Shown here in pieces: positions 25,326-33,877 of a DNA stretch of 64,000 bases. The notes beneath the pieces were generated by a model. It did not search any database and was not told the origin of the DNA. It saw only the letters and a program-made list of their open reading frames with translations. This DNA is from Thermodesulfovibrio sp. 3462-1 (GTDB lineage: Bacteria > Nitrospirota > Thermodesulfovibrionia > Thermodesulfovibrionales > Thermodesulfovibrionaceae), in the NCBI RefSeq assembly GCF_040451425.1, contig NZ_CP144374.1, positions 1,528,501 to 1,592,500 of the forward strand, given 5' to 3'. Position 1 is the first letter of the stretch. Every line of letters starts with the position of its first letter. The translations under genes were made by a program, and so were the position numbers.

Positions 25326-25876
25326 ATATTACAGGTTGGACAGCATTTTATTGCATCAAAGGCATAAAGTATTCTTTTTTCCTTTGGTAGCTTTTCAGAA
25401 GGATATGGCATAAATTTCAGGGATGAAGCAAACAAATCCTCTTTTTTTGGAATATCCATTGTTTCTTTAACTTCTCCTGTAAGGATATTTATCAACCTTC
25501 CCTGTCTTCCATCTGTTACCATAGCAAATGGAATCTGATAGGGCTCAACAACTCTACAAAAAGCAAGCATAAATCTTTCCCATGACTCAATACTTGCAGG
25601 AGTGCATTTTATAGCATACAAAACCTTTTCCTGTAGCCTGATAAGTATATCTACACTGGTTATAAACCTTTCTTTCTCAGAAACAACAACTTCATAGCCT
25701 CTGTTAAGCTCAATGTTGTCCAATGTATAGCCACGCTCAATTAAATATTGAATCATTAACCTTTGAATGTATCCGATGCTTTGCGCAAAAAGTTCTTCCT
25801 GTTGCTTGAGAATATCTCCAATAAGTTCCTTCCTTTCTTCTGGAGAATCTGGCGTTTTATTAAGTGGTAAATACAT
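25322..25876 (-). CDS. HSDR_N-like (type I restriction R-subunit N-terminal fold) protein
   Basis: A 184-residue stand-alone protein resembling the HSDR_N_2 nuclease-like fold: helical start, then GYEVVVSEKERFITSVDILI and LYAIKC. The active-site Asp is present (SVDILI), but the expected Glu of the ExK pair is Ala (YAIKC), so catalysis is doubtful. No specificity or methylase subunits are near, so it is not a restriction system. It is cotranscribed with nadE (4-bp overlap). Function unknown. Confidence 0.65.
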   Translation of the reverse strand: MYLPLNKTPDSPEERKELIGDILKQQEELFAQSIGYIQRLMIQYLIERGYTLDNIELNRGYEVVVSEKERFITSVDILIRLQEKVLYAIKCTPASIESWERFMLAFCRVVEPYQIPFAMVTDGRQGRLINILTGEVKETMDIPKKEDLFASSLKFMPYPSEKLPKEKRILYAFDAIKCCPTCNI

Positions 25877-26019
25877 TTAAGCCTCCTTTTTCCAAAAAAT
25901 TCTTTATTTCAACACAAAAATAAAAGAAATTCAGTTTCATGCAAAAACTATCATCTTTCAATATTTTTAAACAATAAAGGCTAAAAAATCAAACTATAAA
26001 GAATGACAAATAATCATTT

Positions 26020-26754
26020 TTATTGAATAGCTTTATTTATTTTGCCACACACTGGGCAGGCGGGGTCTTTCTGGGCTTTGAAAGTTTTAAAGTCTTGGCT
26101 CATTCCATCCCAAACAAAAAGCTTGTTTTTAAGATTCTTGCCAATTCCTACCAGATACTTTATTGCTTCCAGTGCCTGAAGCGCTCCTATTACTCCAGGA
26201 GTTGCACCTACCACGGGAAATGTCTCTTTCGGTGGTGCTTCAGGAAAAAGACATTTAAGACATGGTGTTTCAGGAGGCTGAATAAAACTTAACATTCCCT
26301 GTGCTCCATAAATTGCACCAAAAACAAGAGGAATACCCTTGTTTATTGCAACTTCATTAAGAATATACCTTGTCTCAAGATTATCCATACAGTCCATGAT
26401 TATCTGTGAATCTGCTACAAGAGCATGAGCATTTTCTGCTGTAATCTTTTCGGTAACAGGAATTACTTCCACATCAGGATTTATTGCACTAAGGGTAATC
26501 TTTGCTGAAAGAGCTTTATTAATCCCGATTCTTGTATGACTGTGCAGTATCTGCCTATTTAAATTAGTAATTTCTACACTGTCAAAGTCACATATGATTA
26601 TTTTTCCCACTCCTGCAACAGCAAGATAAATTGAAACAGGGCTTCCAAGACCACCTGCACCAGCAATAAATACAGTGGAATTCTTAAGCTTTTTTTGACC
26701 TTCCTGTCCCCATCCATCTATTAGCATCTGACGGTTATATCTTAAGAAATCCAT
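26020..26754 (-). CDS. ThiF/MoeB/HesA-family adenylyltransferase
   Basis: A 244-residue E1-like enzyme that adenylates the C-terminus of a ubiquitin-like sulfur carrier such as ThiS or MoaD. The nucleotide loop is GAGGLGSPVSIYLA near residue 32, with NLNRQILH near residue 64. Zinc-binding Cys pairs are CLKC near residue 172 and CPVC at the C-terminus. The catalytic Cys region PPETPCLKC is present. Which carrier it serves is not shown by context. It overlaps trpS by 13 bp. Confidence 0.88.
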   Translation of the reverse strand: MDFLRYNRQMLIDGWGQEGQKKLKNSTVFIAGAGGLGSPVSIYLAVAGVGKIIICDFDSVEITNLNRQILHSHTRIGINKALSAKITLSAINPDVEVIPVTEKITAENAHALVADSQIIMDCMDNLETRYILNEVAINKGIPLVFGAIYGAQGMLSFIQPPETPCLKCLFPEAPPKETFPVVGATPGVIGALQALEAIKYLVGIGKNLKNKLFVWDGMSQDFKTFKAQKDPACPVCGKINKAIQ

Positions 26755-27728
26755 CCAATGACCTCTTTCATTTCTTTGAGAGTCTCTCCAGCTATTTTCT
26801 TTGCCTTTGTAGAGCCTTCACGGGCAATTTCAATCAGCAAAGAAGGATTATCAATTATATGCTGTCTTTTGTCCCATATGGGTTTTAAAGTATTAATTAC
26901 ATGTTTTATAAGAATTTTTTTACAGTCAACGCAGCCAATGCCTGCTGTACTGCAGCCTTCAATTATTTCCTTTTTTTCCTCCTCTGTGGAGAATATTTTG
27001 TGCAGATCAAAAACAGGGCATTTCTGAGGGTCTCCTTTGTCTGTTCTTCTTTTGCGTGCTGGGTCAGTAACCATTGTTCTTATTTTTTCTGTAACTGTTT
27101 TTTCATCATCACTTAGATAAATGGCATTTCCATAGCTCTTTGACATCTTTCTTCCATCAGTCCCGGGTACCTTCGGAAACTCTGTAAGCAAAGCCTCTGG
27201 CTCAGGGAAAAACTCTTTTCCATAAAGATAGTTAAATCTTCTTGCAATTTCACGAGAAATCTCAAGATGTGGAACTTGGTCAATTCCAACAGGTACATAC
27301 TTTGCCCGATAAATTATTATGTCTGCTGTCTGAAGTACTGGATAACCAAGAAATCCATAGGTATCAAGGTCTTTATCTTTAATCTGCTCTTTCTTCTCTT
27401 TGTAAGTGGGGACTCTTTCAAGCCATCCAAGTGGTGTAATCATGCTTAAAAATATATGAAGTTCTGCATGTTCAGGGACCTGTGACTGAATGAATATGGT
27501 TGATTTTTCAGGGTCAAGCCCTGCTGCAATAAAATTCATAAGAAGATCAACTGTCCATTGTTTTATCTGCGAAGGATTTCCATATCCAGTTGTCAATGCA
27601 TGCCAGTCTGCAACAAAAAAATAGCATTCATATTTGTCCTGAAGCCTCACCCAGTTTGAAAGAGCTCCAACAAGATTTCCAAGATGAAGTGGTCCGCTTG
27701 GCTGCATTCCACTTAGAACTCTGTCCAT
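26742..27728 (-). CDS. trpS: Tryptophanyl-tRNA synthetase
   Basis: A 328-residue class I synthetase. MQPSGPLHLGNLVGAL contains the HIGH-type motif and GRKMSKSYGNAI the KMSKS motif. YPVLQTADIIIY lines the tryptophan pocket. Normal length. Downstream of the M50 peptidase gene by 9 bp; no T-box leader is seen, and there is no room for one. Confidence 0.96.
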   Translation of the reverse strand: MDRVLSGMQPSGPLHLGNLVGALSNWVRLQDKYECYFFVADWHALTTGYGNPSQIKQWTVDLLMNFIAAGLDPEKSTIFIQSQVPEHAELHIFLSMITPLGWLERVPTYKEKKEQIKDKDLDTYGFLGYPVLQTADIIIYRAKYVPVGIDQVPHLEISREIARRFNYLYGKEFFPEPEALLTEFPKVPGTDGRKMSKSYGNAIYLSDDEKTVTEKIRTMVTDPARKRRTDKGDPQKCPVFDLHKIFSTEEEKKEIIEGCSTAGIGCVDCKKILIKHVINTLKPIWDKRQHIIDNPSLLIEIAREGSTKAKKIAGETLKEMKEVIGWIS

Positions 27729-27737
27729 TTATCCCTC

Positions 27738-28394
27738 CTAAAAAAGTGAAAGTATACTGAAAAAAAATTTTACCAACGGCCATACAAAAACAGTTGTCAA
27801 ACCTGTAATAATCATGAATATAACGATTAGAGAGCCAAATGGCTCGATTTTTTCCATCATCTGAGCATACTGTAAAGGTAGCACTCCCATTAAAATTCTT
27901 CCTCCATCAAGAGGTGGTATAGGAATTAGATTAAATGCCGCTAAAACTATGTTTATCATTATTGTGGATCTAAGAATTAAAATCAAAGGGTCAAAAATAT
28001 AATCAGGAATTGCGCCCATTAAAGGTAAAACAATCAATTTGAGCATAATTGTGCAAATTATTGCTACCAGAAGATTTGCCGCAGGACCACCTGCTGCTGT
28101 AAGTGCCATACCTGCTCGGGGATTTCTGAAATTGTAAGGATTTACAGGAACAGGTCTGGCATACCCAAATACCCACTGTCCATTTGTAAGAATAAGAAGC
28201 ATGAATGGCATAATTATCGTTCCAAAAGGGTCAATATGGGATAAAGGATTGAGAGTCAGCCTTCCTGAAAGCTTTGCTGTATTGTCACCAAGCCTGTAAG
28301 CTACCAAACCATGAGCAAGCTCATGAAAAACAATTGCAATAAGTATTGCAGGCGTCGAAATTATAATCTGTCTTAAAATTCCTGTAAAATCCAT
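27738..28394 (-). CDS. M50-family site-2-type intramembrane metalloprotease
   Basis: A 218-residue polytopic membrane protein with 5-6 helices. The zinc site HELAHG lies near residue 24, and the third ligand is in NLIPIPPLDGGRIL near residue 160. AARNFNP-like NFRNPRAGMALTAAGGPAAN marks the FwdE-type YwhC subgroup. Substrate unknown. Its ATG overlaps the end of the carboxyltransferase gene, so it is cotranscribed with the carboxylase subunits. Confidence 0.9.
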   Translation of the reverse strand: MDFTGILRQIIISTPAILIAIVFHELAHGLVAYRLGDNTAKLSGRLTLNPLSHIDPFGTIIMPFMLLILTNGQWVFGYARPVPVNPYNFRNPRAGMALTAAGGPAANLLVAIICTIMLKLIVLPLMGAIPDYIFDPLILILRSTIMINIVLAAFNLIPIPPLDGGRILMGVLPLQYAQMMEKIEPFGSLIVIFMIITGLTTVFVWPLVKFFFSILSLF

Positions 28395-30220
28395 TATCTT
28401 ATCCTTATCATTACTTCATCAGGGTTGACCATGTCACCCTCTTTAATATAAATCTCTTCAACTATGCCATCAATTGGTGAGTGAATCTCATTTTCCATCT
28501 TCATTGCCTCAACTATTACAATCGTGTCTCCAGCACTGACTTTGTCACCTTTTTTAACCTTAATTTTTACTACCGTACCAGGCATTGGGGAGGCTATGTC
28601 ACCAGGTTCTGAAGGTCTTGGTCTAACTGATTCTTTTGGTCTGATTTCCACTTTTCCTTCCTCACTGGGAACAATCTCCTGAAGAGGTTCAACAATTACT
28701 TCAACAAGTTGATTGTTTATATAGAGAAAATAAGGTCTTTTACCATCAACCTTGTGTCCTTTACCACCAACCTTTACATGATAGGACTCTCCATAAAGAT
28801 TTATGATAAACTCTGTTGGAGCAAGGCTTGGAGCAGGTTTTGCCTCTTCTTTCCTGGGCGCAGGGACTTCTTCTTTAATTCCTTTTTCCTTTGCATCGAG
28901 GAACTCAAGGAAAATCTTGGGGAAGAGGCAATAACTGAGCACATCTTCATCAGAGCGAGCCTTGTCTTTTAACTCTGCTTTTGCCTTTTCAAACTCTGGC
29001 TCAAGAAGGTCTGCGGGTCTGCAGGTTATAAATTCTTCATCGCCAAGAATTTTCTTTCTCACTTCCTCATTTACTGGCACAGGAGGCTTGCCATAAAGTC
29101 CTTTGAAGTAATTTTTCGTTTCTGTTGTGACCATTTTATATCTCTCACCTGTAAGAACATTCAAAGTTGCCTGCGTTCCCACAATCTGGCTTGAAGGAGT
29201 AACCAGAGGAGGATATCCAAAGTCTTCTCTTACACGAGGAATCTCTTCAAGGACTTCTTTTATTCTGTGCAAGGCATTCTGCTCTCTGAGTTGATTTACA
29301 AGATTGCTGAGCATTCCTCCAGGAACCTGATAAACAATGACTTTTGGATCAGGACCTATGTATTCACTTTCAAAGTGTTTATATTTTTTCCGTGTTTCAT
29401 AAAAATAGTCAGCAATCTCATCAAGAAGCTCCATATTGAATTTTGGGTCTCTTTCAGTCCCTTTAAGTATGTGACATATTGTCTCAAGAGGGGGTTGAGA
29501 TGTTCCACCAGCCATTGTTGAGATTGCTGTATCAACAATATCCACTCCTGCTTCTATTGCTTTTATTGTTGTTGCCACTGCCATTCCTGCTGTATCATGG
29601 GTATGAAGATGTATTGGTAGATTTATCTGTTCCTTTAGTTTTTTTACAAGTTCATAAGCAGTATAAGGATCAAGAAGCCCTGCCATGTCTTTTATGCAGA
29701 TGATATGAGCTCCCATGTCTCTTAAATTTTTGGCAATTTCAACAAAGTAATCAATTGTATAAATTGGTCCGATAGTATAGCAAAAGGCTGCCTCAACAGT
29801 ACCTCCATATTTTAATGTTGCTTCTATAGCCTTTTCCATGTTTCTTAAGTCATTTAAAGCATCAAAAATCCTGAAAATATCTATGCCATTTGCACAGGCT
29901 CTCTCAACAAATTTTTCAAGAACATCATCAGGATAGTGTCTATATCCAACAATATTCTGTCCTCTAAGAAGCATCTGAAGTTTTGTGTTTTTAACAAGCG
30001 CTCTTATTGTTCTCAGTCTTTCCCAGGGATCTTCTCTCAGAAATCTCAAACAGCTGTCAAAGGTTGCACCTCCCCATACTTCAAGAGAGTGAAACCCGAC
30101 TCTGTCCATCTTCTCAGCAATAGGCACTATATCCTCAAGCTTCATTCTTGTGGCATGAAGACTTTGATGGGCATCCCTCAATGTAGTATCCATTATTTTA
30201 ACAGGTGATGATTTTGACAT
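28394..30220 (-). CDS. Pyruvate carboxylase subunit B / oxaloacetate decarboxylase alpha-type
   Basis: A 608-residue protein. The carboxyltransferase barrel (about 1-300) begins MDTTLRDAHQSLHATRM, with catalytic Lys in IICIKDMAGLLDP and HTHDTAGM metal ligands. A conserved PYC_OADA segment follows, and a C-terminal biotinyl domain carries VEAMKMENEIHSP, the Lys that holds biotin. With the biotin carboxylase encoded 21 bp upstream it should make oxaloacetate from pyruvate. No sodium-pump beta/gamma decarboxylase subunits are nearby, which favours carboxylase over decarboxylase. Confidence 0.9.
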   Translation of the reverse strand: MSKSSPVKIMDTTLRDAHQSLHATRMKLEDIVPIAEKMDRVGFHSLEVWGGATFDSCLRFLREDPWERLRTIRALVKNTKLQMLLRGQNIVGYRHYPDDVLEKFVERACANGIDIFRIFDALNDLRNMEKAIEATLKYGGTVEAAFCYTIGPIYTIDYFVEIAKNLRDMGAHIICIKDMAGLLDPYTAYELVKKLKEQINLPIHLHTHDTAGMAVATTIKAIEAGVDIVDTAISTMAGGTSQPPLETICHILKGTERDPKFNMELLDEIADYFYETRKKYKHFESEYIGPDPKVIVYQVPGGMLSNLVNQLREQNALHRIKEVLEEIPRVREDFGYPPLVTPSSQIVGTQATLNVLTGERYKMVTTETKNYFKGLYGKPPVPVNEEVRKKILGDEEFITCRPADLLEPEFEKAKAELKDKARSDEDVLSYCLFPKIFLEFLDAKEKGIKEEVPAPRKEEAKPAPSLAPTEFIINLYGESYHVKVGGKGHKVDGKRPYFLYINNQLVEVIVEPLQEIVPSEEGKVEIRPKESVRPRPSEPGDIASPMPGTVVKIKVKKGDKVSAGDTIVIVEAMKMENEIHSPIDGIVEEIYIKEGDMVNPDEVMIRIR

Positions 30221-30241
30221 CTCTACACCTCTTAATTTTAT

Positions 30242-31657
30242 TTAAACTCTGCTATGAGCAATAATGGCAGCAGACAGTATCACTGCCATATCAAAAGGAT
30301 CTTTTTCTTCAATGTAAAGCAGGCTCGGAAGCTTTTCTTCTATATATCTTGTGCTGAAGTTGCCTTTAAAGAAATCCTCATCTTCCATGATCTTTATGTA
30401 AAGAGGAATTGTTGTTTTAACCCCTCTTATAATGTATTCACTCAAAGCGCGATGCATTCTTCTGACTGTCTCTTCCCATGTTCTTCCTCTGGCAACAAGC
30501 TTTGCCAGAAGAGAGTCATAATATGGTGAAACATTATACCCCTCAGTTACATGTCCATCAATTCTAATTCCGAAGCCACCAGGAGAGTAATAGGCAGTAA
30601 CAGTACCTGTAGAAGGAAGAAAATCGTTCAGAGGGTCTTCAGCATTTATTCTGCACTGAATGGCATATCCATTAAGAGTTACTTCATATTGCTTTATTTC
30701 AAGGGGCTCACCACAGGCAATTTTTATCATATTTTGCACGAGATCAATTCCTGTGATTTCCTCTGTAATTGTATGTTCCACCTGAATTCTCGTGTTCATC
30801 TCAAGAAAATAGTAGTTGAGATTTTCATCAACAAGAAACTCAACTGTGCCCACGTTATCGTAACCAACCTCATAGGCAAGTCTTTTTGCTGCTTCTCCCA
30901 TCTGGCATCTTACTTTTTCTGTAAGTAAGAGAGATGGTGCAATCTCAATCAGTTTTTGATGTCTTCTCTGAATTGAACAATCCCTTTCTCCAAGATGAAT
31001 AATTTTTCCGTATTTGTCAGCCACTATCTGTATTTCAATGTGATGGGGTCTTTCAAGATATTTTTCAATAAAAACTCTCTCATCACCAAAGGCTTTTTTT
31101 GCCTCTGACATAGCAATTGGTATCTGTCTCTTCAAGGATTCTTCATCATAACAGATTCTCAATCCTCTTCCACCACCTCCTGCAACAGCTTTAACCATTA
31201 CTGGATAACCGATTTCTCTGGCTGCACTCAATGCTTCATCTATACTCTGCAGAGGAGGTGTGCCTGGCAACAGAGGGATACCAAGCTTTTGAGCAATTTT
31301 ACGAGCTTCGTCTTTAAGCCCCATTTTTCTTATTGCCTGAGGATTTGGACCAATAAAGGTTATTCCAGCCTGTGCACAGGCTTCTGCAAACTGAGGATTT
31401 TCAGCAAGAAAACCATATCCTGGATGAATTGCATCCGCACCCACATTTTTTGCAAGCTCCACTATTCCGTAAATATTGAGGTAACCTCTTAAAGGGCCTG
31501 GAGTGACAAGATAGGCTTCATCGGCTTTTTTAACATATCTTGCTGTTGCATCGGGCTCACAGTATATGGCAACAGTGCGAATTCCCAGTTCTTTACAGGC
31601 ACGGATTATTCTTAATGCAATCTCTCCTCTGTTTGCAATTAAAACTTTTTTAAACAT
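30242..31657 (-). CDS. Biotin carboxylase subunit (pyruvate carboxylase A / AccC type)
   Basis: A 471-residue ATP-grasp enzyme that carboxylates biotin. The start at 31657 gives the canonical MFKKVLIANRGEIALRII with AAAGG-type ribosome site upstream; an open extension of 19 codons is dismissed. KAVAGGGGRGLRI is the ATP-grasp glycine loop and FLEMNTRIQVEHTITEEITG the catalytic region. It pairs with the downstream carboxyltransferase-biotin subunit, as in the two-subunit pyruvate carboxylases of Aquificales and methanogens; a shared role in acetyl-CoA carboxylase cannot be ruled out. Confidence 0.92.
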   Translation of the reverse strand: MFKKVLIANRGEIALRIIRACKELGIRTVAIYCEPDATARYVKKADEAYLVTPGPLRGYLNIYGIVELAKNVGADAIHPGYGFLAENPQFAEACAQAGITFIGPNPQAIRKMGLKDEARKIAQKLGIPLLPGTPPLQSIDEALSAAREIGYPVMVKAVAGGGGRGLRICYDEESLKRQIPIAMSEAKKAFGDERVFIEKYLERPHHIEIQIVADKYGKIIHLGERDCSIQRRHQKLIEIAPSLLLTEKVRCQMGEAAKRLAYEVGYDNVGTVEFLVDENLNYYFLEMNTRIQVEHTITEEITGIDLVQNMIKIACGEPLEIKQYEVTLNGYAIQCRINAEDPLNDFLPSTGTVTAYYSPGGFGIRIDGHVTEGYNVSPYYDSLLAKLVARGRTWEETVRRMHRALSEYIIRGVKTTIPLYIKIMEDEDFFKGNFSTRYIEEKLPSLLYIEEKDPFDMAVILSAAIIAHSRV

Positions 31658-31721
31658 AGCTTGCCTTTCAAAGGTAAATATAAAAATTTTAAATGAAAAC
31701 TTAAAATAAATCAATTAGCAG

Positions 31722-31730
31722 TGATATAAT
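31722..31730 (+). promoter_or_regulatory. Extended -10 promoter of mqnE, predicted leaderless
   Basis: TGaTATAAT, a perfect extended -10, ends 6 nt before the mqnE ATG at 31737. The predicted start point is the A of the ATG. No Shine-Dalgarno sequence is present. Confidence 0.6.
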
Positions 31731-31736
31731 AAGTTT

Positions 31737-32810
31737 ATGTTTGCTGAAATTAAAAGAAAAATCAGGAATGCAGAGAGAATTAATAAAGATGAAGCATTAG
31801 AGCTTTTTAATACAGATGAAATTCATGAGCTTGGTGAACTTGCAGATGAGGTATCAAGAAGTTTTAATTCAAATAGGGTTTATTTTATCGTAAACCGACA
31901 TATTAATCCTACCAACATATGCGTCAATCGTTGCAAATTCTGTGCTTTTTCCCGTTCAAAGGGAGAGGAAGGTGCCTATGAATTAAGCATTGATGATATA
32001 ATCGCTCAGATTAAAGAAGCTCATAATACTATTGGTTATATAAGCGAAGTTCATATTGTATCAGGACTTCATCCTGAATGGCAGTTTGAATACTATCTTG
32101 AAATGATTTCAAAAATAAAAAGAGAGTTTCCTTCAATTGGAATTAAGGCATTTACAGCTGTTGAAATTGATTACTTTGCAAAAAAATCTGGTTTGACTAT
32201 AGAGCAGACACTCATGAAACTGAAGGAAGCAGGACTTGATATAATGCCCGGAGGTGGAGCAGAAATTTTCAATCCTGAGGTAAGAAATAGAATATGTCCA
32301 GAAAAAATTTCTGGTAAAAGATGGCTTGAAATAATCAGAACTGCTCACAGGCTGGGGATAAAAACAAATGCTACGATGCTTTATGGTCATGTGGAAACAT
32401 TTGAGGATAGGGTTGACCATTTGATGAAATTGAGAGAACTTCAGGATGAAACAGGAGGTTTTCTTGCTTTCATTCCTTTAAGTTATCAGCCTGAAAATAC
32501 GGATATTAAAGTTCCCTATCCAAGTGGAATAGATGATTTAAAGACAATTGCTGTCTCAAGGATTGTGCTTGACAACATTCCACACATAAAGGCTTACTGG
32601 ATAATGCTTGGAGAAAAGCTTGCACAACTTGCCCTGCTTTATGGTGCTGATTGTCTTGAAGGAACAGTAATTGAAGAAAAAATTGCCCATTCAGCCGGTG
32701 CCCGCTCAAAAAAGGGAAATACCATTGAGGAACTTATTCATCTGATAAGGGAGGCAGGCAAAATTCCTGTGGAAAGAGACAGTTTCTATAATGTGGTAAG
32801 ATTATGGTAA
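31737..32810 (+). CDS. mqnE: Aminodeoxyfutalosine synthase
   Basis: A 357-residue radical-SAM enzyme of the futalosine route to menaquinone; it joins 3-[(1-carboxyvinyl)oxy]benzoate to SAM-derived adenosine. The [4Fe-4S] motif is CVNRCKFCAFSRS near residue 62 (CxxxCxxC). MPGGGAEIFNPEVRNRICP is shared with the MqnC/CofH group. Distinguished from MqnC by the GYISEVHIVSGLHPEW segment. Overlaps mqnC by 7 bp and heads the operon that ends in mqnA. Confidence 0.92.
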   Translation: MFAEIKRKIRNAERINKDEALELFNTDEIHELGELADEVSRSFNSNRVYFIVNRHINPTNICVNRCKFCAFSRSKGEEGAYELSIDDIIAQIKEAHNTIGYISEVHIVSGLHPEWQFEYYLEMISKIKREFPSIGIKAFTAVEIDYFAKKSGLTIEQTLMKLKEAGLDIMPGGGAEIFNPEVRNRICPEKISGKRWLEIIRTAHRLGIKTNATMLYGHVETFEDRVDHLMKLRELQDETGGFLAFIPLSYQPENTDIKVPYPSGIDDLKTIAVSRIVLDNIPHIKAYWIMLGEKLAQLALLYGADCLEGTVIEEKIAHSAGARSKKGNTIEELIHLIREAGKIPVERDSFYNVVRLW

Positions 32811-33856
32811 GAATTGACAAAAAACAAGCTCTTGAGATGCTTAAAGAAGCCTCTATCTATGAGCTGGGCAGAATTGCTGATAGCATAAGAAAAAAGCTTC
32901 ATCCAGAAGGCATTGTTACCTTTGTTGTTGACAGAAATATAAATTATACCAACATCTGTATTAACCGTTGTAAATTTTGCGCTTTCTGGAGACCAGCAGG
33001 ACATCCAGAAGCATATATTCTTACAAAAGAAGAGCTTGCACAGAAAATTCAGGAAACCGTTGAAAAAGGCGGTACCCAGATACTTCTTCAGGGTGGAGTG
33101 CATCCCGAGCTCGGATTAGATTTTTACATTGATATGCTTAAATTTATAAAGAGTAATTTCAAGATTCATGTGCATGGATTTTCTCCTCCAGAGATTTCCT
33201 TTCTTGCAAAAAAACAGGGCATGTCAGTAAAAGAAGTGCTTGAAATACTGAAAGAATCAGGGCTTGATTCAATTCCTGGTGGTGGCGCAGAGATTTTAAG
33301 TGACAGGGTGAGACAGCTTCAGTCACCAAATAAAATAACAGCAGCAGAATGGTTGAATGTGATGAAAGAAGCTCACATGGTCGGGATAAAGAGCTCGGCA
33401 ACAATGATGTTTGGAAGCATTGAAAAAGAGGAGGATATAATTGAGCATTTAGATGCATTAAGACAACTTCAGGATGAAACAGGTGGATTTACTGCCTTCA
33501 TTCCATGGAGTTTTCAGCCTTCCAATACAGAGCTCAAAAGAGAATTTCCTGAGCTTCATGCAGCAGGCTCTGTAAAGTATCTTAAAGTTCTCGCATTAAG
33601 CAGGATTTATCTTGACAATTTCCATAATATTCAGGTCTCCTGGGTTACCCAGGGTATAAAAATTGCTCAGGCAGGACTCAGGTTTGGTGCTAATGATTTT
33701 GGTTCAACCATGCTTGAGGAAAATGTTGTAAGGGCAGCAGGAGTTTGCTATCGTGTTAGCATGGATGAGATAATACAAGCTATAAAAAGCGCAGGATTTA
33801 GACCAGCCCAGAGGGATACATATTATAGAATTCTGAGATTTTTTGATGACAATTAA
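32804..33856 (+). CDS. mqnC: Cyclic dehypoxanthine futalosine synthase
   Basis: A 350-residue radical-SAM enzyme that cyclises dehypoxanthine futalosine. Cluster motif CINRCKFCAFWRP near residue 52; QILLQGGVHPELGLDFY and SIPGGGAEILSDRVR are MqnC-type. About as long as and clearly paralogous to the preceding mqnE. The step between them (futalosine hydrolase, mqnB or equivalent) is not encoded in the window. Confidence 0.92.
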   Translation: MVRIDKKQALEMLKEASIYELGRIADSIRKKLHPEGIVTFVVDRNINYTNICINRCKFCAFWRPAGHPEAYILTKEELAQKIQETVEKGGTQILLQGGVHPELGLDFYIDMLKFIKSNFKIHVHGFSPPEISFLAKKQGMSVKEVLEILKESGLDSIPGGGAEILSDRVRQLQSPNKITAAEWLNVMKEAHMVGIKSSATMMFGSIEKEEDIIEHLDALRQLQDETGGFTAFIPWSFQPSNTELKREFPELHAAGSVKYLKVLALSRIYLDNFHNIQVSWVTQGIKIAQAGLRFGANDFGSTMLEENVVRAAGVCYRVSMDEIIQAIKSAGFRPAQRDTYYRILRFFDDN

Positions 33857-33877
33857 GTGGAATTAAAGGGAGGCAAA

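Noticed and set aside
29479-29703. Leucine-run open frame opposite the carboxyltransferase gene
   Set aside because: The Leu run is the complement of repeated codons for the barrel domain (AAT-type repeats); no ribosome site.
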